A stretch of 64,000 nt of DNA from NCBI GenBank assembly GCA_009746045.1, contig RPFO01000178.1:45001-109000 (forward strand). Direction: 5' to 3'. The stretch comes from Mesostigma viride. Its lineage: Eukaryota > Streptophyta > Mesostigmatophyceae > Mesostigmatales > Mesostigmataceae. Below, in pieces: positions 52,569 through 64,000 of the stretch. Below the pieces are notes generated by a model that made no database searches, was not told the DNA's origin, and was given only the letters and a program-made list of their open reading frames with translations. Numbering within the stretch: the first letter of the stretch is position 1; every line of letters starts with the position of its first letter. A program made the translations under genes and the position numbers.

Positions 52569-55500
52569 ATGGCGGCGATTGAGGAAGGAAGCTACGTGGA
52601 ATTGCGATCTGAGGCGGCAGCGCCCCGCTCAAGGGACGCAGATCGGAGTAAGCATGCCGATCTGGATATCAAATACGAAAATCCGCAGAATGTCAGGTCC
52701 TGGGCATTGAATTGCATTGAACGGACTTGGGCGGGGCTAGGCTTCCATTGCATCCTGGCCATGATATCTCTGGCTTATACTCTGCTCTTCTTAGCGGACG
52801 CGCATTTGCAAGGAGAGAATTGGCGCCGAGGAACGCGCGCGTCTCCTCGCATTATCGCGTTGATCGAGATTCCCATGACGGCCTCCTTAGGCTTGGCGGA
52901 GGTGTTCGAATCGGTAATTGTGGCGTCCTCTTTCTCGCGTCTGCTACGTCGATTTTGCCAGCCGACTTTCGTAGTGACAGCGGCCATCACCGGAGCCGTC
53001 ATAGGCAGTTGGTGCCTGCACGGCGCGCTATGGGTGACTCCATTCGACCGCATCTACCCGGGCGTCTTCCTGCTGTTATACCTGCGGCTGTGCACCATCG
53101 TCGACTCCTCCCTCCTGTTCGTGAACCGGCCGTGGTCTCGCCACCTGCTGTCAGTGTCCCTGACCACCTGCTTCCTTATTCTGACGGCCGCGGGCATCGT
53201 GTTTGTGACGGTGGACTACCTGTCCTTTGACGAGTCCGTTTTCTTCGTGGTGGTGACCGTCTCGACCGTTGGGTACGGCAATACCGTGCCCGACACCGTG
53301 GAGTCCCGATGTGCTGTCATCTTCCTCATCCTGGCCGCCATCATCGTGCTTCCCCTGAAGATCGGCGCGCTCGTGAACCTGTACGGCCTGGGCCCCTGCC
53401 GCATCAACGACATGCTGGCAGGGACGCCGCAGGTACGTGCAAGGGCATTCCACCTCATATGTGCCCGTTCAGGGGTGTACGCTGCATGCACGTTCATGCA
53501 GGGTGGGAGAGGGAAAGGCCTTGGGGCATATTGTGTGAGCCATGCTTTTGTACTTAAACTCCCCAAGCGGCTGCAGCGGGTTGATGTTGCGGTGGATAGC
53601 CGAGCTGGAGATGGGTCGCAGAGCTGGGGGTGCCCTGGCCTGCGCTCTCATTCGATTTTGATGTGCTGGCTGCCATGCTGTTGCCCTTGCTGCCTGTTTT
53701 TTGTGATGGAGGCTTCTTCAGGCACTTGTCACGTTTATGGTCCTACTCGCCCCTCCGACATCGCGTGTGGGCCTATCCCTGCCTCTGTGCCTGCCCCTCT
53801 GTGTGCACGTGCCCCTACCCCTGCGTGTGCCCATCAGGTGCTGGTCTGCGGTGACCTCAGCGCGGCCATCATCACGCAGTTTGTGGCCGAGTTTTTCCAC
53901 CCAGGTACGGTGCGGGGCACAAGGGTAGCTTGCCAGGGGAGGGGCAGCTGCGGCGCAAGGGGGGCCCTGAGAGCTGCCAGCGCTTGGCCGGGCACAAACA
54001 CAGTGCAGGAGTAGCCGCAAGAATACCCACAGGGGGTCCGTAGGAGGCATAGCAACTGGCAGATTCGCTTGCTTCCGCCCGACCTCCATGCGACGTGCAG
54101 CGTTTACTTGGATGCATGCAGGTAGGGGGGATCCCTGCCCGCGCCCCTACCCCTGCGCATGCCCGGTTCTGCCCACCCCCATCGCATCCCATGGCCTGAT
54201 GTTGTTGGCTCGAGCCCGGTGGTGCGCCTGCCGCATACCTGGCTGGGTGCCCGGCTGCCTGGTAGCCTGCCCCGCAACGCTTGCCGGTGGACCCGCGGCC
54301 GTCATTGCTGCGCCCCCTGGTTGGGTGCCGCACGGCCCATCATGCCTTCTTGCTAGCGGACCCACCCACCCTGCGATGTCCCCCCACTCCAGGCGGTGAC
54401 CCACAGCCTGCTGCCAGCCATTGCCTCTGCCCCCCTTGCGTGCTTTGGTGGTGCAATAAATGCTGTTGTTTCCTTGGCCCCGCGACCGCAGACCATGACA
54501 TTGCGTACACGGACCTGCAGCTGTGTGTTCTGTCGCGGGATCCGCCCTCGGACGACGTGCGGGCGCTGCTGCGGGATCCATTCTACTTGCGGCGCGTATC
54601 CTACGTGCAGGCCGCGCACCTGCGGTGGGTGAGGCAGTGGGCTCGGTGCACCCAGGGGCTGGCGGGTGCCGCGTGATGTGGCCATGAGAACAGCGCAGCA
54701 TTTGGGTGGGGAGGGGGGGGGGGGAGAGTGCCTGCGGGTGGGATGCCAGGGAGGCAGCCCGGCATGTGAGGTCGCTTCAACATGGGATGAGGCGCCTTGA
54801 CACGCCTCACTTTGAGGAATGTTAGTGCGCTGAACATCTCTGTCTGTCAGCAGGCACCCTGGGCGTTGTTGTGTAGGGACAAGGGTCATCCCTGGCTGTG
54901 TAAGGGCGTCAGCGGGTGACACGAAGATGCCGGCATGCCAGCATGGCGGAGCACAGCAGAGGAAGCCTACCTTTGCAAATTGCCATGCGACTCCGCAATG
55001 GGTGCTAGCACGCGTCGTGGTTGGCTGAGAGCGCATCCTGGGTGTGACTCTGGGTGTGGCTTAGGGTATGGATCTGGGCGGGTTGTCACAGGGCGCGTTG
55101 ACACAGGGCGGGTTGTCACAGGGCGGGTCGTCACAGGGGCGGGTCGTCACAGGGCGCGTTGACACAGGGCGGGTTGTCACAGTGCGGGTCGTCACAGGTC
55201 ATGTCGTCACAGGGCGGGTTGTTGCAGGGCGGGTCGTCACCATAGGTAGCGCATGAACGACAACTTCCAGCAAGATGCGTTTCTGCTAGAGCCTTCAAAA
55301 TGCGGACAGTAAGGGAGTATGCCTTATGCTGCCGTGTATGTGGTGAGCGCAGGCTTGTTTCAGTGTGGCCATTTGACAGCCTTTGTTTCTTGATGGTGTG
55401 TATTGCGTTCAGAGCATGCGAAATGGGTGGTACCAGCCACCAGCAAGTCATGCCTCTCCTGCGCTGCGCTTGCCTTCGTTGGATGCTTGCTTCTGCGCGG

Positions 55501-58500
55501 GGATGCTCCGGCGATACAGTGCGGGTGTCGCTGGGCTGATGTCAGCGTTGGGTGCTCCCTGCTTCTGCTGGCATGGGTTTCTGTCACCAGGAACCCTACG
55601 CAGTAACGTAAGAAAGCATAAGCGAACCCCTTTGCGACTCTGGCACCCTGCTTTCCTGTGAGCACGCTTGGCCAACCCCCACATCTCGCGGCCACAATTC
55701 CATTACCAACATATATGTCCGCACCAACATCATCTACCAGATACCTCTGAGCTGGCATTGCACATATCCCAGCTCACATGTAACCACAACGTGCCCCTGC
55801 CCCTGCGCCGCCTGTGCTGAACACCCTGGCAGGGACGCGCTGCGCCTGGGCCTCGTCCAGCGCGACACCAACGTGCGCTCCTGCTTCATCCTGTCGTCGC
55901 GGGGAGGGGCCGAGGGGGGGGGGGCGATGATGCTGCCGGAGCGCTGGAGGCGGATGCAAGGTAGGGTAGCATGCGAACAGGGTAAGCAAGGGCAAGGCTG
56001 CAAGGGAAGGGGGTGGGCTTGTTTGTGTGTTGTGCAGCAGGTTGTGGATGTGGTTGGGTTGTTGTGTGTTGTGCAGCAGGTTGTGGATGTGGTTGGGTTG
56101 TTGTGTGAAGTGCAGCAGATTGTGGATGTGATTGGGTTGTTGTGTGTTGTGCAGCAGGTTGTGGATGTGGTTGGGTTGTTGTGTGTTGTGCAGCAGATTG
56201 TGGATGTGATTGGGTTGTTGTGTGTTGTGCAGCAGTTTGTGGATGTGGTTGGGTTGTTGTGTGTTGTGCAGCAGATTGTGGATGTGGTTGGGTTGTTGTG
56301 TGTTGTGCAGCAGGTTGTGGATGTGGTTGGGTTGTTGTGTGTTGTGCAGCAGTTTGTGGATGCGGTTGGGTTGTTGTGTGTTGTGCAGCAGATTGTGGAT
56401 GTGATTGGGTTGTTGTGTGTTGTGCAGCAGGTTGTGGATGCGGTTGGGTTGTTGTGTATTGTGCAGCAGTTTGTGGATGTGGTTGGGTTGTTGTGTGTTG
56501 TTGTGGATGCGGTTGGGTTGTTGTGTGTTGTGCAGCAGTTTGTGGATGTGGTTGGGTTGTTGTGTGTTGTGCAGCAGATTGTGGATGTGATTGGGTTGTT
56601 GTGTGTTGTGCAGCAGGTTGTGGATGCGGTTGGGTTGTTGTGTATTGTGCAGCAGGTTGTGCATGTGGTTGGGTTGTTGTGTGTTGTTGTGGATGCGGTT
56701 GGGTTGTTGTGTGTTGTGCAGCAGTTTGTGGATGTGGTTGGGTTGTTGTGTGTTGTGCAGCAGTTTGTGGATGTGGTTGGGTTGTTGTGTGTTGTGCAGC
56801 AGGTTGTGGATGCGGTTGGGTTGTTGTGTGTTGTGCAGCAGTTTGTGGATGTGGTTGGGTTGTTGTGTGTTGTGCAGCAGTTTGTGGATGTGGTTGGGTT
56901 GTTGTGTGTTGTGCAGCAGTTTGTGGATGTGGTTGGGTTGTTGTGTGTTGTGCAGCAGATTGTGGATGTGGTTGGGTTGTTGTGTGTTGTGCAGCAGGTT
57001 GTGGATGTGGTTGGGTTGTTGTGTGTTGTGCAGCAGGTTGTGCATGTGATTGGGTTGCAACACAAGAGCTGGGCGGTAGGGATGCATGAGAAGGCGTGGG
57101 GCGCCGTAAAACCCTGAACCATAAACCCTAAACCCTAAACCCTAAACCCTGGTGTGGAGCACATTGCTCCTACCCATCCCCTCGCATATGTCTGCGCTTG
57201 CAGCCTTACGCAGTTCAGATAGTTGGCTGGTCACGCTAGTCACTCGACTCACTTCACACGACGCATTACACACGACTTGATACATGCGATGCATCACACA
57301 TGCTCGCCCTCAGATCGCTCCTGCTGGCCGCCGCCACCAGCTTTGTGGACCCTGGCATCCGTGTCATCCTCGAGGTCAACTCGGACCTGAATGAGCGGTA
57401 CGCGCGGCTGGCGGGCGCACACCTCGTCATCCCCAAGGTGAGGCCAGGGACCGTTGCGGCTGCCTTAAAACAGTGGGCGGTCTCCTCCTTGCTTATTTTC
57501 CACCAACCTTGTCTGCTACTATTCGCGTACTCTTGCAGCTTGTTACCCCTTCACCCGCCTCTGCCCCCCTTTGGCCCCAAATGACCTCTGCATTCAGGGT
57601 TGGCTGGGTTGGCTAGAAATGGCTTGTCAAGGCCTGGCATTGGCTACTGTAGGGCTTGCCAGGCAGCACCCTGGTTGCCTACCACGGCGCGTGCCCCTCG
57701 GCTGGTGCCTCCAAGAAGCAGTGGCACATGCTTTCGGGTCCAAGGCGGTCGTCTGCCGGTGGCCATGGCTCGTGCGTGGTGCGGATCGCTCCCGTCCTCT
57801 CTTGAGATGCCACATTCCTGATCTCAAGTATGGTGTGCAGCGATGCCATGCATGCCTATGTTGTCATGCGTTGTCCCGGACCGCATCGCGCGCCGCATGC
57901 TCGCTCCATCCCCACCGCTATGAAACTGCCAATGGCCCGCCCCCGGGACCTTCTCTTGCCATGTAACGATGACCTGACGTCACTGCCCACGTTGACGTCA
58001 TGCACCACTTGCTGCCTATCCATGTTCACCGTGCCTTGCTTGCACATGGGCACCGTGCCTTGCCTGCCCATGGACCTTGCTCGCTATTGTGGCTGCGGTG
58101 GTGCTTGCTCGCAGGACCGCATGGAGGGCATGCTGCTGGCGCTCTCCTGCGTGTGCCCGGGGCTCTCCACGCTCATCTGCAACCTGGTGCGTGACAGGTG
58201 GCAGGTCTAGCTCATCTGCACCCTGGTGTGTTTGGGGAGCCTAATCATCTTGTGTACAACCTGGTGCATGTGGATGCTTTGGCCTTGCGCGTGCTTGCTA
58301 CTGCTGCCTGCTCCCACACCCGCCGCCTGCCTTGGTGCGGATTGCATGGTGGCACACTGCCCGCCACGCCCGTCGCTGCCCCTCTGTTGCCCTCCACGCC
58401 CCCCTGCCTGCACACGCCCCCCCATGCCTCCGCTTCCATATTCGGTCTGTAATGAGGATGGTACGCCCCATGTCCTGGCAAGAGACCAATCTGTTCACGC

Positions 58501-61500
58501 CCGTCGCTGCCCCCCTGTTGCCCTCCACGCCCCCCTGCCTGCACATCCCCCCCTTCCTATCCGCCCCCGCCCACCCCCATCCCTGCTGGCAGACGTTCTC
58601 GTATCGGGGCAAAGATGCCAGCGCGCGCACGTGCCCCCGCGGGTGGACCTGCTGCCTGTTCCCCTGGAGGGCGTGCGGCCTCTGCCGGCCCAGCAGTGGC
58701 GGGGGTGGCGGGGGTGGGCATGGGGGTCGTGAGCCCTCCTCCCCCAGCGCCGCCACGCGCAAGCTGGACACAATTGACGTGGTGCGTGGGTTGTTCGACA
58801 TGGGATGGCGCTCGTGGGGTTTCCTGTGTAAAGTGGCGTCGTGGGCCATGGGGCAGGTGGACGCATCGCATGCGGTCCATTACCCTGCACAGCGTATATG
58901 GCATGTCGGCGGCCCGGCATTTGGTGCTGCAGATAGGGGGGGGCAAATAGGGGGCTGCGTATAGGGGGCTGCGTGTAGGGTGCTGCAGATAGGGTGCTGC
59001 AGATAGGGTGCTGCAGATAGGGTGCTGCAGATGGGGTGCTGCAGATAGGGGGCTGCAGATAGGGGGCTGCAGATAGGGGGCTGCAGATAGGGGGCTGCAG
59101 ATAGGGGGCTGCAGATAGGGGGCTGCAGATAGGGGGCTGCAGATAGGGGCCTGCAGATAGGGGCCTGCAGATAGGGGGCTGCATGTAGGGTGTTGCGTGT
59201 AGGGGCCTGCAGATAGGGGGCTGCGTGCATACGATGCTGTCCCACTTGTCGGGGCAGCGAGCAAAAGTTGGGCTTGGAAAGGGCCTCCTGCTGGCGCCGT
59301 GCACTTGAACTGGCACACAGCCACAGCGCCGCACTCTGGGCCCACTCCCTGTCCCTGTCCCTGTCCCTGGTGCTTGCGTGCGCGCTGTGTGTGTGCGTGC
59401 ACGCGCGGGCGGGCGGTTGGGAGGTGGGGGGGGTGGAATGGGTGCGGCGCGGGGGGTAGGGGAGGGGATATTCGACGCGTGGATTCCGTGATGCAGCGTA
59501 CATGCGCGATGCCTGGTGATGGCACTGCCTGGCATGCATGCGGCATAGGGTGCCTTCATGTTGCCTGATGCGTGTGTGCGCTGCGAGAGGCATGCTATTT
59601 GTGCCGCACACCTAAGCTATGGTATGCGCGCGATGCCGGCGTTCCCCATGCACTCGGTGTGCCGCTACCGCTACTGTATGCGCCGGATGCCTGCATGAAC
59701 AGTGGGAGGACGAGTACTGCAGCGGCATGGCGCACGAGCTCTACGAGGTGCCGTTTGGCGCCCACCTGGCAGGGCGCACGTTTGCGGAGGTGGCCACCCT
59801 GATGTACGCGGCCACCGGGGCGTGCCTCATTGCCGTGTTCGTGCCCAAGGGAGGGGCGTCCTCCCATGCGGGTGGTGGTGGTGATGCAGCGGGCGCCCGT
59901 GGCCACAGGCGGGAAGGGAGCGACCGGTGAGGGGGCCCCGCCTTGTGCTGCGCTTGTATGCATGAGGGGGCCCCGCCTTGTGCTGCGCTTGTATGCATGG
60001 GCGCGCACGTACAAGCCGTTGTAGTCGTACACACATGCGCGCATACAGTGCGGCATGGCTTTCCTGCGTTGGGGGCACAGAACTTCACACGCATTGTATA
60101 CTTGGTACACTTGCGCACAATTATGCGCGTTCTAGTCATGATATGCCTGTACCTGCGAGTCACTCTGTGGGAGCGTCTCGTGGCCAGCATGCGCGGCGCC
60201 GGTTGGCTTGCCGCGGTCGAGAGTGTGCGGCAGTCGTGAAGGTTTCCCACCCGTGCTTGGCCGTAGCTGGTTGCAGTGAGGGTGTGCGTGGGAGGCGAGC
60301 GGCGGCCTTTTGTCACGAGAGCAGCTCAAGACACGAAGCAGCACTGCCTATACACCCCTGCTAAACGTTAGGCTCAGCCTACCTGTTGCTGCTTTTATCC
60401 CTGTTTGACATCGCCCGTGCTGTATGGTGGCGGCTTTCTGGTCTTGTATTACTCGTAAAGCTGCCAGCAGTGGGTGAAACAAAAGCAAGCAAGAAATAAG
60501 CAAGGAAGAAATCAGCAAGGAAGAAATCAGCAAGGAAGAAATCAGCAAGGAAAAAATATGCAAGGAAGGGCGGGCCCGTGCCTGCCCATGAATGTCTCCC
60601 ATGGCTGTCCACGCGCCACGTGGCATCCCTGTGCCTAACCCAAGCCCTTAGCCCTGCGCATACCTGGGTGTGACCCACGCCCGCCGCGCGCCACCTGTCA
60701 TTCAGGTACCCCTGGATGCGCCCCGGCGCCTCCCACGCGCACGATGACGGCCGCATCCTGGTCAACCCAGGCACCAGCTACACCATCGGAGGGGACGAGC
60801 TGGGCTTTGTCATCGCGGGCAACCGAGAGAGCGCCACCTGGCTATCTGGGCACGAACGCCTGCGGGGGGGCAAGTCGGCGGGTCGGCCGGGCCCCCGGTC
60901 GCTGCTGGACGAGGACAGCCCGGGTGGGGGCTACGGCGCGCAGCAGGGTGAGTCGCTGTCCACGATTTGCGGTTAGCTAGCGCCGCTGTAATAGGATCCT
61001 GTCCTTTTATGTGTGGTGTGGCATGCGGCACTATGGTGTGCGGTGTGGGAACAGGACAAGAGTATGCGCGGAAGGCACGGTCCCTTCCGTCCCATATTGG
61101 ATCGCCGCCCTCTGATCTCCCCTGGCTGACTGCTACCAACCCCCTGCTGTCGTGCATGCACAGGCGACAAGTCTGGCAGCAGCAGCACCAACAGCAGCCG
61201 CCACGCGGATGCCAGCCGTGCGGGGTGCTCCCCCCTCTCCTTTGGCGCGCTGCTGCAGGAGGGCAGTCTGGTGGTGGAGCGGGCGACCAGCTTTGAGGGC
61301 AGCGGCCACTTCTTGGTGTGCGGCGCGGGTGAGGTGTCCAGCGCCAGCACGCTGCTGGCCGCGTACGCCAGCACACTCAAGGGGGCCACGCTGGTGGTGC
61401 TGGGCGACAGCTGTACGATGGACGAGGGCGAGGGGGCCAGCACCACCGCCAATGCCAAGGCAGCCACGCCGACGCTGCGAGGGGGTATCCCCCCCCACCA

Positions 61501-64000
61501 CCCCGTGACACCACACCGACCAGATGGCGGGTCCACGATGGGCGCGGGGGGGCACGTGACGCCTCCGCAGGGCTCGCTGCTGGTCCCCTCCTCCCCCCAC
61601 GCGCACACGCCGCACCATCTCCACGCGCCGCATGCCGGCAGCTCGCTGGGGGGGGCCGAGACTGACGGCCACGGCCACCCCCGCAGGACTGATGCGGCGG
61701 GCAGGCAGGGAGCCCCTGGTGGCGGCGGCGGTGGCCCCACGCGCCTCATATTCATCGCTGGGAGTGCGCTGCAGCCGGAAGCATTAGTGCGAGCGGGCGT
61801 AACGCGCGCCAGGGCAGTGGTGGTGCTGGCGGGGGCGGGGGCGCCAGGTGGCGGGTCGTCATTGGACGCGTTCCCCGTGCTTGGCACGATGATCGTGGAG
61901 GACTTGGTCGCGCGCGCGGTGGCGCGGGCCAGCGACATTGACGGCGGGCCGCACCCCCCCGTGGTCATCACGCAGGTGTCCGACCTGGAGAATGGGTGGC
62001 TCATCCGTGACCAGCCGGCGCTGCAGGTGGGTCACTATAGGGAGCGCTCCTTGTATAAACCAACGCTGCAGGAGCGCGCAAGGGGCCGCGCGTATGGTGA
62101 TTTTTTGGGTTTAGACATGACCTGCGCGTGGCTGTCAAGTGAGAGCTCGCTGCGTGCGTGCGCGGGAAAGAGGCCGCGGCAGCTCTGTCCCCCTTGTCCA
62201 TGCATGCACGTATGGCATGGTGGTGGCACGTCAGGTCAGGGATATGGGACGGGCGCGGTTGCCAATCAGCCGACCAGGAGGGTGGCGGCATAATGATTCC
62301 CCGCCATCATGTATTGTGCCCCCCCGCACAATACCTGGCGAAGTCTGCGGTGTCGCGCGCCAGTTGCCGATGCTGCGGTCACTATACCAGGTGTCAGACT
62401 GTGCACCGCCCTCTGGGGGCAGGCAGGCATGCCTTCAGCCCGCCGGGTCTGTGAGGGGCGTGATGCCGGAAGCAGCTTACGTGGCAGGGGAGTACGTTTG
62501 ATCCGTAGGGCAGTTGCTGCCGGTGTGTTGCGACGTGGCAGCAAGGCAACCTAAAGTGGGGGCAAGCCTGTCGGCTGTCGCCGTCCAGGCGCGTGCTCTG
62601 GACAGGGGAACCACGCTTGCTTGGTATCGAATGCTGCCACCACTTGCTCGGTATCGAATACTGCCACTTGCTTGGTATCGAATGCTGCCACCACTTGCTT
62701 GGTATCGAATGCTGCCACCACTTGCTTGGTATCGAATACTGCCACCACTTGCTTGGTATCGAGTACTGCCACCACTTGCTTGGTATCGAATGCTGCCACC
62801 ACTTGCTTGGTATCGAATGCTGCCACCACTTGCTTGGTATCGAATACTGCCACCACTTGCTTGGTATCGAATGCTGCCACCACTTGCTTGGTATCGAATA
62901 CTGCCACCACTTGCTCGGTATCGAATGCTGCCACCACTTGCTTGGTATCGAATGCTGCCACCACTTGCTTGGTATCGAATGCTGCCACCACTTGCTTGGT
63001 ATCGAATGCTGCCACCACTTGCTTGGTATCGAATGCTGCCACCACTTGCTTGGTATCGAATACTGCCACCACTTGCTTGGTATCGAATGCTGCCACCACT
63101 TGCTTGGTATCGAATGCTGCCACCACTTGCTTGGTATCGAATGCTGCCACCACTTGCTTGGTATCGAATACTGCCACCACTTGCTCGGTATCGAATGCTG
63201 CCACCACTTGCTTGGTATCGAATGCTGCCACCACTTGCTTGGTATCGAATGCTGCCACCACTTGCTTGGTATCGAATGCTGCCACCACTTGCTTGGTATC
63301 GAATACTGCCACCACTTGCTCGGTATCGAATGCTGCCACCACTTGCTTGGTATCGAATGCTGCCACCACTTGCTTGGTATCGAATGCTGCCACCACTTGC
63401 TTGGTATCGAATGCTGCCACCACTTGCTGAGTATCGCATGCTGCCACCACTTGCTCGGTATCGAATACTGCCACCACTTGCTTGGTATCAAATACCAAAG
63501 CCGATTACATCTCATAGTACCAGACTGTGGCTGATGACATCTCCTAGTACCATACCGTAGCCGATTACATCTCCTAGAACCATACCGTAGCCGATTACTG
63601 CAGATTGGTATCTGGGTCTGCCCCCCGGTTGGTAAGTAAATGCACGTCATTGCTGGCCGTGTCAGGGGTATGCCTTGCCCTCATGCAAGTCATGCCCTCA
63701 ACGTGTCAGCAAGGATTGGGCACACCCACATCGCATGTATATTCCAGTCATCTTGCATCATGATGACATGGCGGCATGTCGTGCCCCCCCCCCCCCCCAT
63801 GTTGTGGCGCATCTCGTGGCGCCTTGTGTTTTCCCCCCCTCACACTCTGACAGGGTGGCTTTCCCCCCGCGCCCCCTGCCCTGGAGCGCTCCGCGTCGCA
63901 GGCCCCCTCGCATGGCTCCCACGCGCCCGGTGCCGGCGGTGGGCACGGGGCGGCGCATCCCCGGCGGGGCGGCTGGGTGGGCCCGGTGGACGCGTCCCTG
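52569..64000 (+). CDS. BK/Slo-like potassium channel with RCK1 and RCK2 domains (3' end outside window)
   Basis: Exons: 52569-53432, 53838-53904, 54492-54624, 55833-55960, about 57314-57437, 58115-58186, 58593-58781, 59703-59926, 60706-60947, 61164-62026 and 63854-64000 onward. Phases agree at every joint except 55960/57314. Exon 1 has six or seven hydrophobic segments and the filter TVGYGNTVPDT before the last one. RCK1 begins HxVLVCGDLSAAIITQFV (53838 on) with the QAAHLRDALRLGLVQRDT and SCFILSS strands. It continues with DRMEGMLLALSCVCPGLSTL, WEDEYCSGMAHELYEV and the linker GRILVNPGTSYTIGGDELGF, which align in order with animal Slo1 RCK1. RCK2 starts GHFLVCGAGEVSSASTLL (61290 on) and includes RAVVVLAGAGAP and VVITQVSDLENGWLI. 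The fourth segment has few Arg, so voltage sensing is doubtful. By family, the tetramer conducts K+ and is gated by ligands (Ca2+ or others) bound to a cytoplasmic RCK ring. A region rich in Gly/His/Pro (61440-61735) is an insert in RCK2. Confidence 0.85.
55076..55250 (+). repeat. About 16-bp minisatellite (GGGCGGGTYGTCACAG) in channel intron 3
   Basis: Ten to eleven units alternate GGGCGGGTCGTCACAG, GGGCGGGTTGTCACAG and GGGCGCGTTGACACAG. The intron spans 54625-55832. Confidence 0.9.
56022..57060 (+). repeat. 39-bp minisatellite, about 26 units, in channel intron 4
   Basis: The unit is GTTGTGGATGTGGTTGG plus GTTGTTGTGTGTTGTGCAGCA. Variants differ at three positions (GTTGTGG/TTTGTGG/ATTGTGG; GATGTG/GATGCG/GATTGG), and two units lack 12 bp (TTGTGCAGCAGT). 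The length is a multiple of three, so five of six frames are open for about 1 kb. Confidence 0.95.
57117..57149 (+). repeat. Interstitial telomere-like repeat (CCCTAAA)n
   Basis: CCCTGAACCATAAA is followed by three to four perfect CCCTAAA units, 60 bp downstream of the 39-bp array and within a channel-gene intron. The unit equals the TTTAGGG telomere of plants and many green algae. Confidence 0.9.
58330..58592 (+). repeat. Duplicated C-rich segments in channel intron 6
   Basis: GCCCGTCGCTGCCCCTCTGTTGCCCTCCACGCCCCCCTGCCTGCACA-type DNA is present at about 58367-58421 and again at about 58498-58546. The second copy abuts the acceptor of exon 7. Confidence 0.85.
58925..59222 (+). repeat. 14-bp minisatellite (GGCTGCAGATAGGG), about 21 units, channel intron 7
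   Basis: Units differ as GGGCTGCAGATAGG / GTGCTGCAGATAGG / GCCTGCAGATAGGG. Each contains a PstI-type CTGCAG palindrome. It lies in the intron between exons ending at 58781 and starting at 59703. Confidence 0.95.
60484..60568 (+). repeat. 15-bp minisatellite (AAGAAATCAGCAAGG), about five units, channel intron 8
   Basis: Short purine-rich array between 60484 and 60568. Earlier in the same intron a 35-bp segment (CCCGCCTTGTGCTGCGCTTG...) is duplicated at 59937 and 59971. Confidence 0.9.
62620..63492 (+). repeat. 27-bp minisatellite, about 32 units, channel intron 10
   Basis: The unit is GCTGCCACCACTTG plus CTTGGTATCGAAT. Variants alternate GCTGCC/ACTGCC and CTTGG/CTCGG. The period is a multiple of three, so all frames remain open and give false proteins of 270-420 residues on both strands. 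A diverged related repeat (CCGATTACATCTCCTAGTACCATA) follows at 63500-63600. Confidence 0.95.

Noticed and set aside
55734-57122. Long ORFs (up to 462 codons) on both strands
   Set aside because: Produced by the 39-bp tandem repeat, whose period is divisible by three. They have no domain, and the DNA is an intron of the channel gene.
58495-59611. Minus-strand ORFs of 240-354 codons
   Set aside because: Open only because of the 14-bp repeat and high GC; they overlap real channel exons on the other strand.
62394-63650. ORFs of 270-420 codons on both strands
   Set aside because: Artefact of the 27-bp minisatellite in channel intron 10.

Overview
This is a nuclear window from a eukaryote. The genes are split by GT-AG introns (and one GC-AG intron), there are LINE-type retrotransposons, DNA transposons and many micro- and minisatellites, and nothing looks like a bacterial operon. 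A short run of CCCTAAA units (the TTTAGGG telomere type of green plants, many green algae and some other protists) and TGTAA motifs near putative 3' ends fit a unicellular green alga. The lineage is an inference and is not proved by the window.

Region 1 (1-14.4 kb): three near-identical 5.04 kb tandem units. Each unit has three exons (253 + 208 + 884 codons) that join in phase within the unit and into the next unit. A unit encodes two complete three-cupredoxin multicopper oxidase modules (laccase/ferroxidase type). The visible part would be a secreted protein of about 4,000 residues with six copper-oxidase modules. Unit 1 has one single-base deletion and unit 3 has two. The array ends in a large CAACCA/CAA/CCA microsatellite inside its last intron.

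Region 2 (14.7-23.3 kb): a tRNA-derived SINE-like remnant, then a four-exon gene for a probably secreted, propeller-like protein with a cysteine-rich tail. Its 4.2 kb second intron is packed with a 95-bp tandem repeat, a MITE, a 103-bp tandem repeat and three duplicated blocks. Its third intron uses a GC donor and holds a large pentanucleotide array.

Region 3 (23.3-49.4 kb): a graveyard of mobile elements. There are several LINE copies, mostly on the minus strand: an ORF2 with endonuclease/RT remnants, and two ORF1-only copies. Their 3' ends share a small hairpin followed by a TTAA-rich tail. A TTAA-flanked element with 16-bp inverted repeats sits in one LINE tail. A 5.7 kb element with 12-bp inverted repeats, TA target duplication and dense TGAGA/TCTCA subterminal arrays interrupts the reverse transcriptase of another LINE, and removing it restores the RT frame. 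A decayed MULE-like transposase N-terminus is also present.

Region 4 (49.4-64 kb): an unrecognised coding-like minus-strand region, then a large multi-exon gene for a BK/Slo-like potassium channel (six or seven membrane segments, TVGYGN filter, RCK1 and RCK2). It runs off the right end. Most of its longer introns carry a private minisatellite (14, 15, about 16, 27 and 39 bp), and one also carries telomere-like repeats.

The protein genes do not form an obvious pathway. They are separate loci embedded in repeat-rich DNA. All exon boundaries were inferred by eye from splice motifs and phase, without transcripts.
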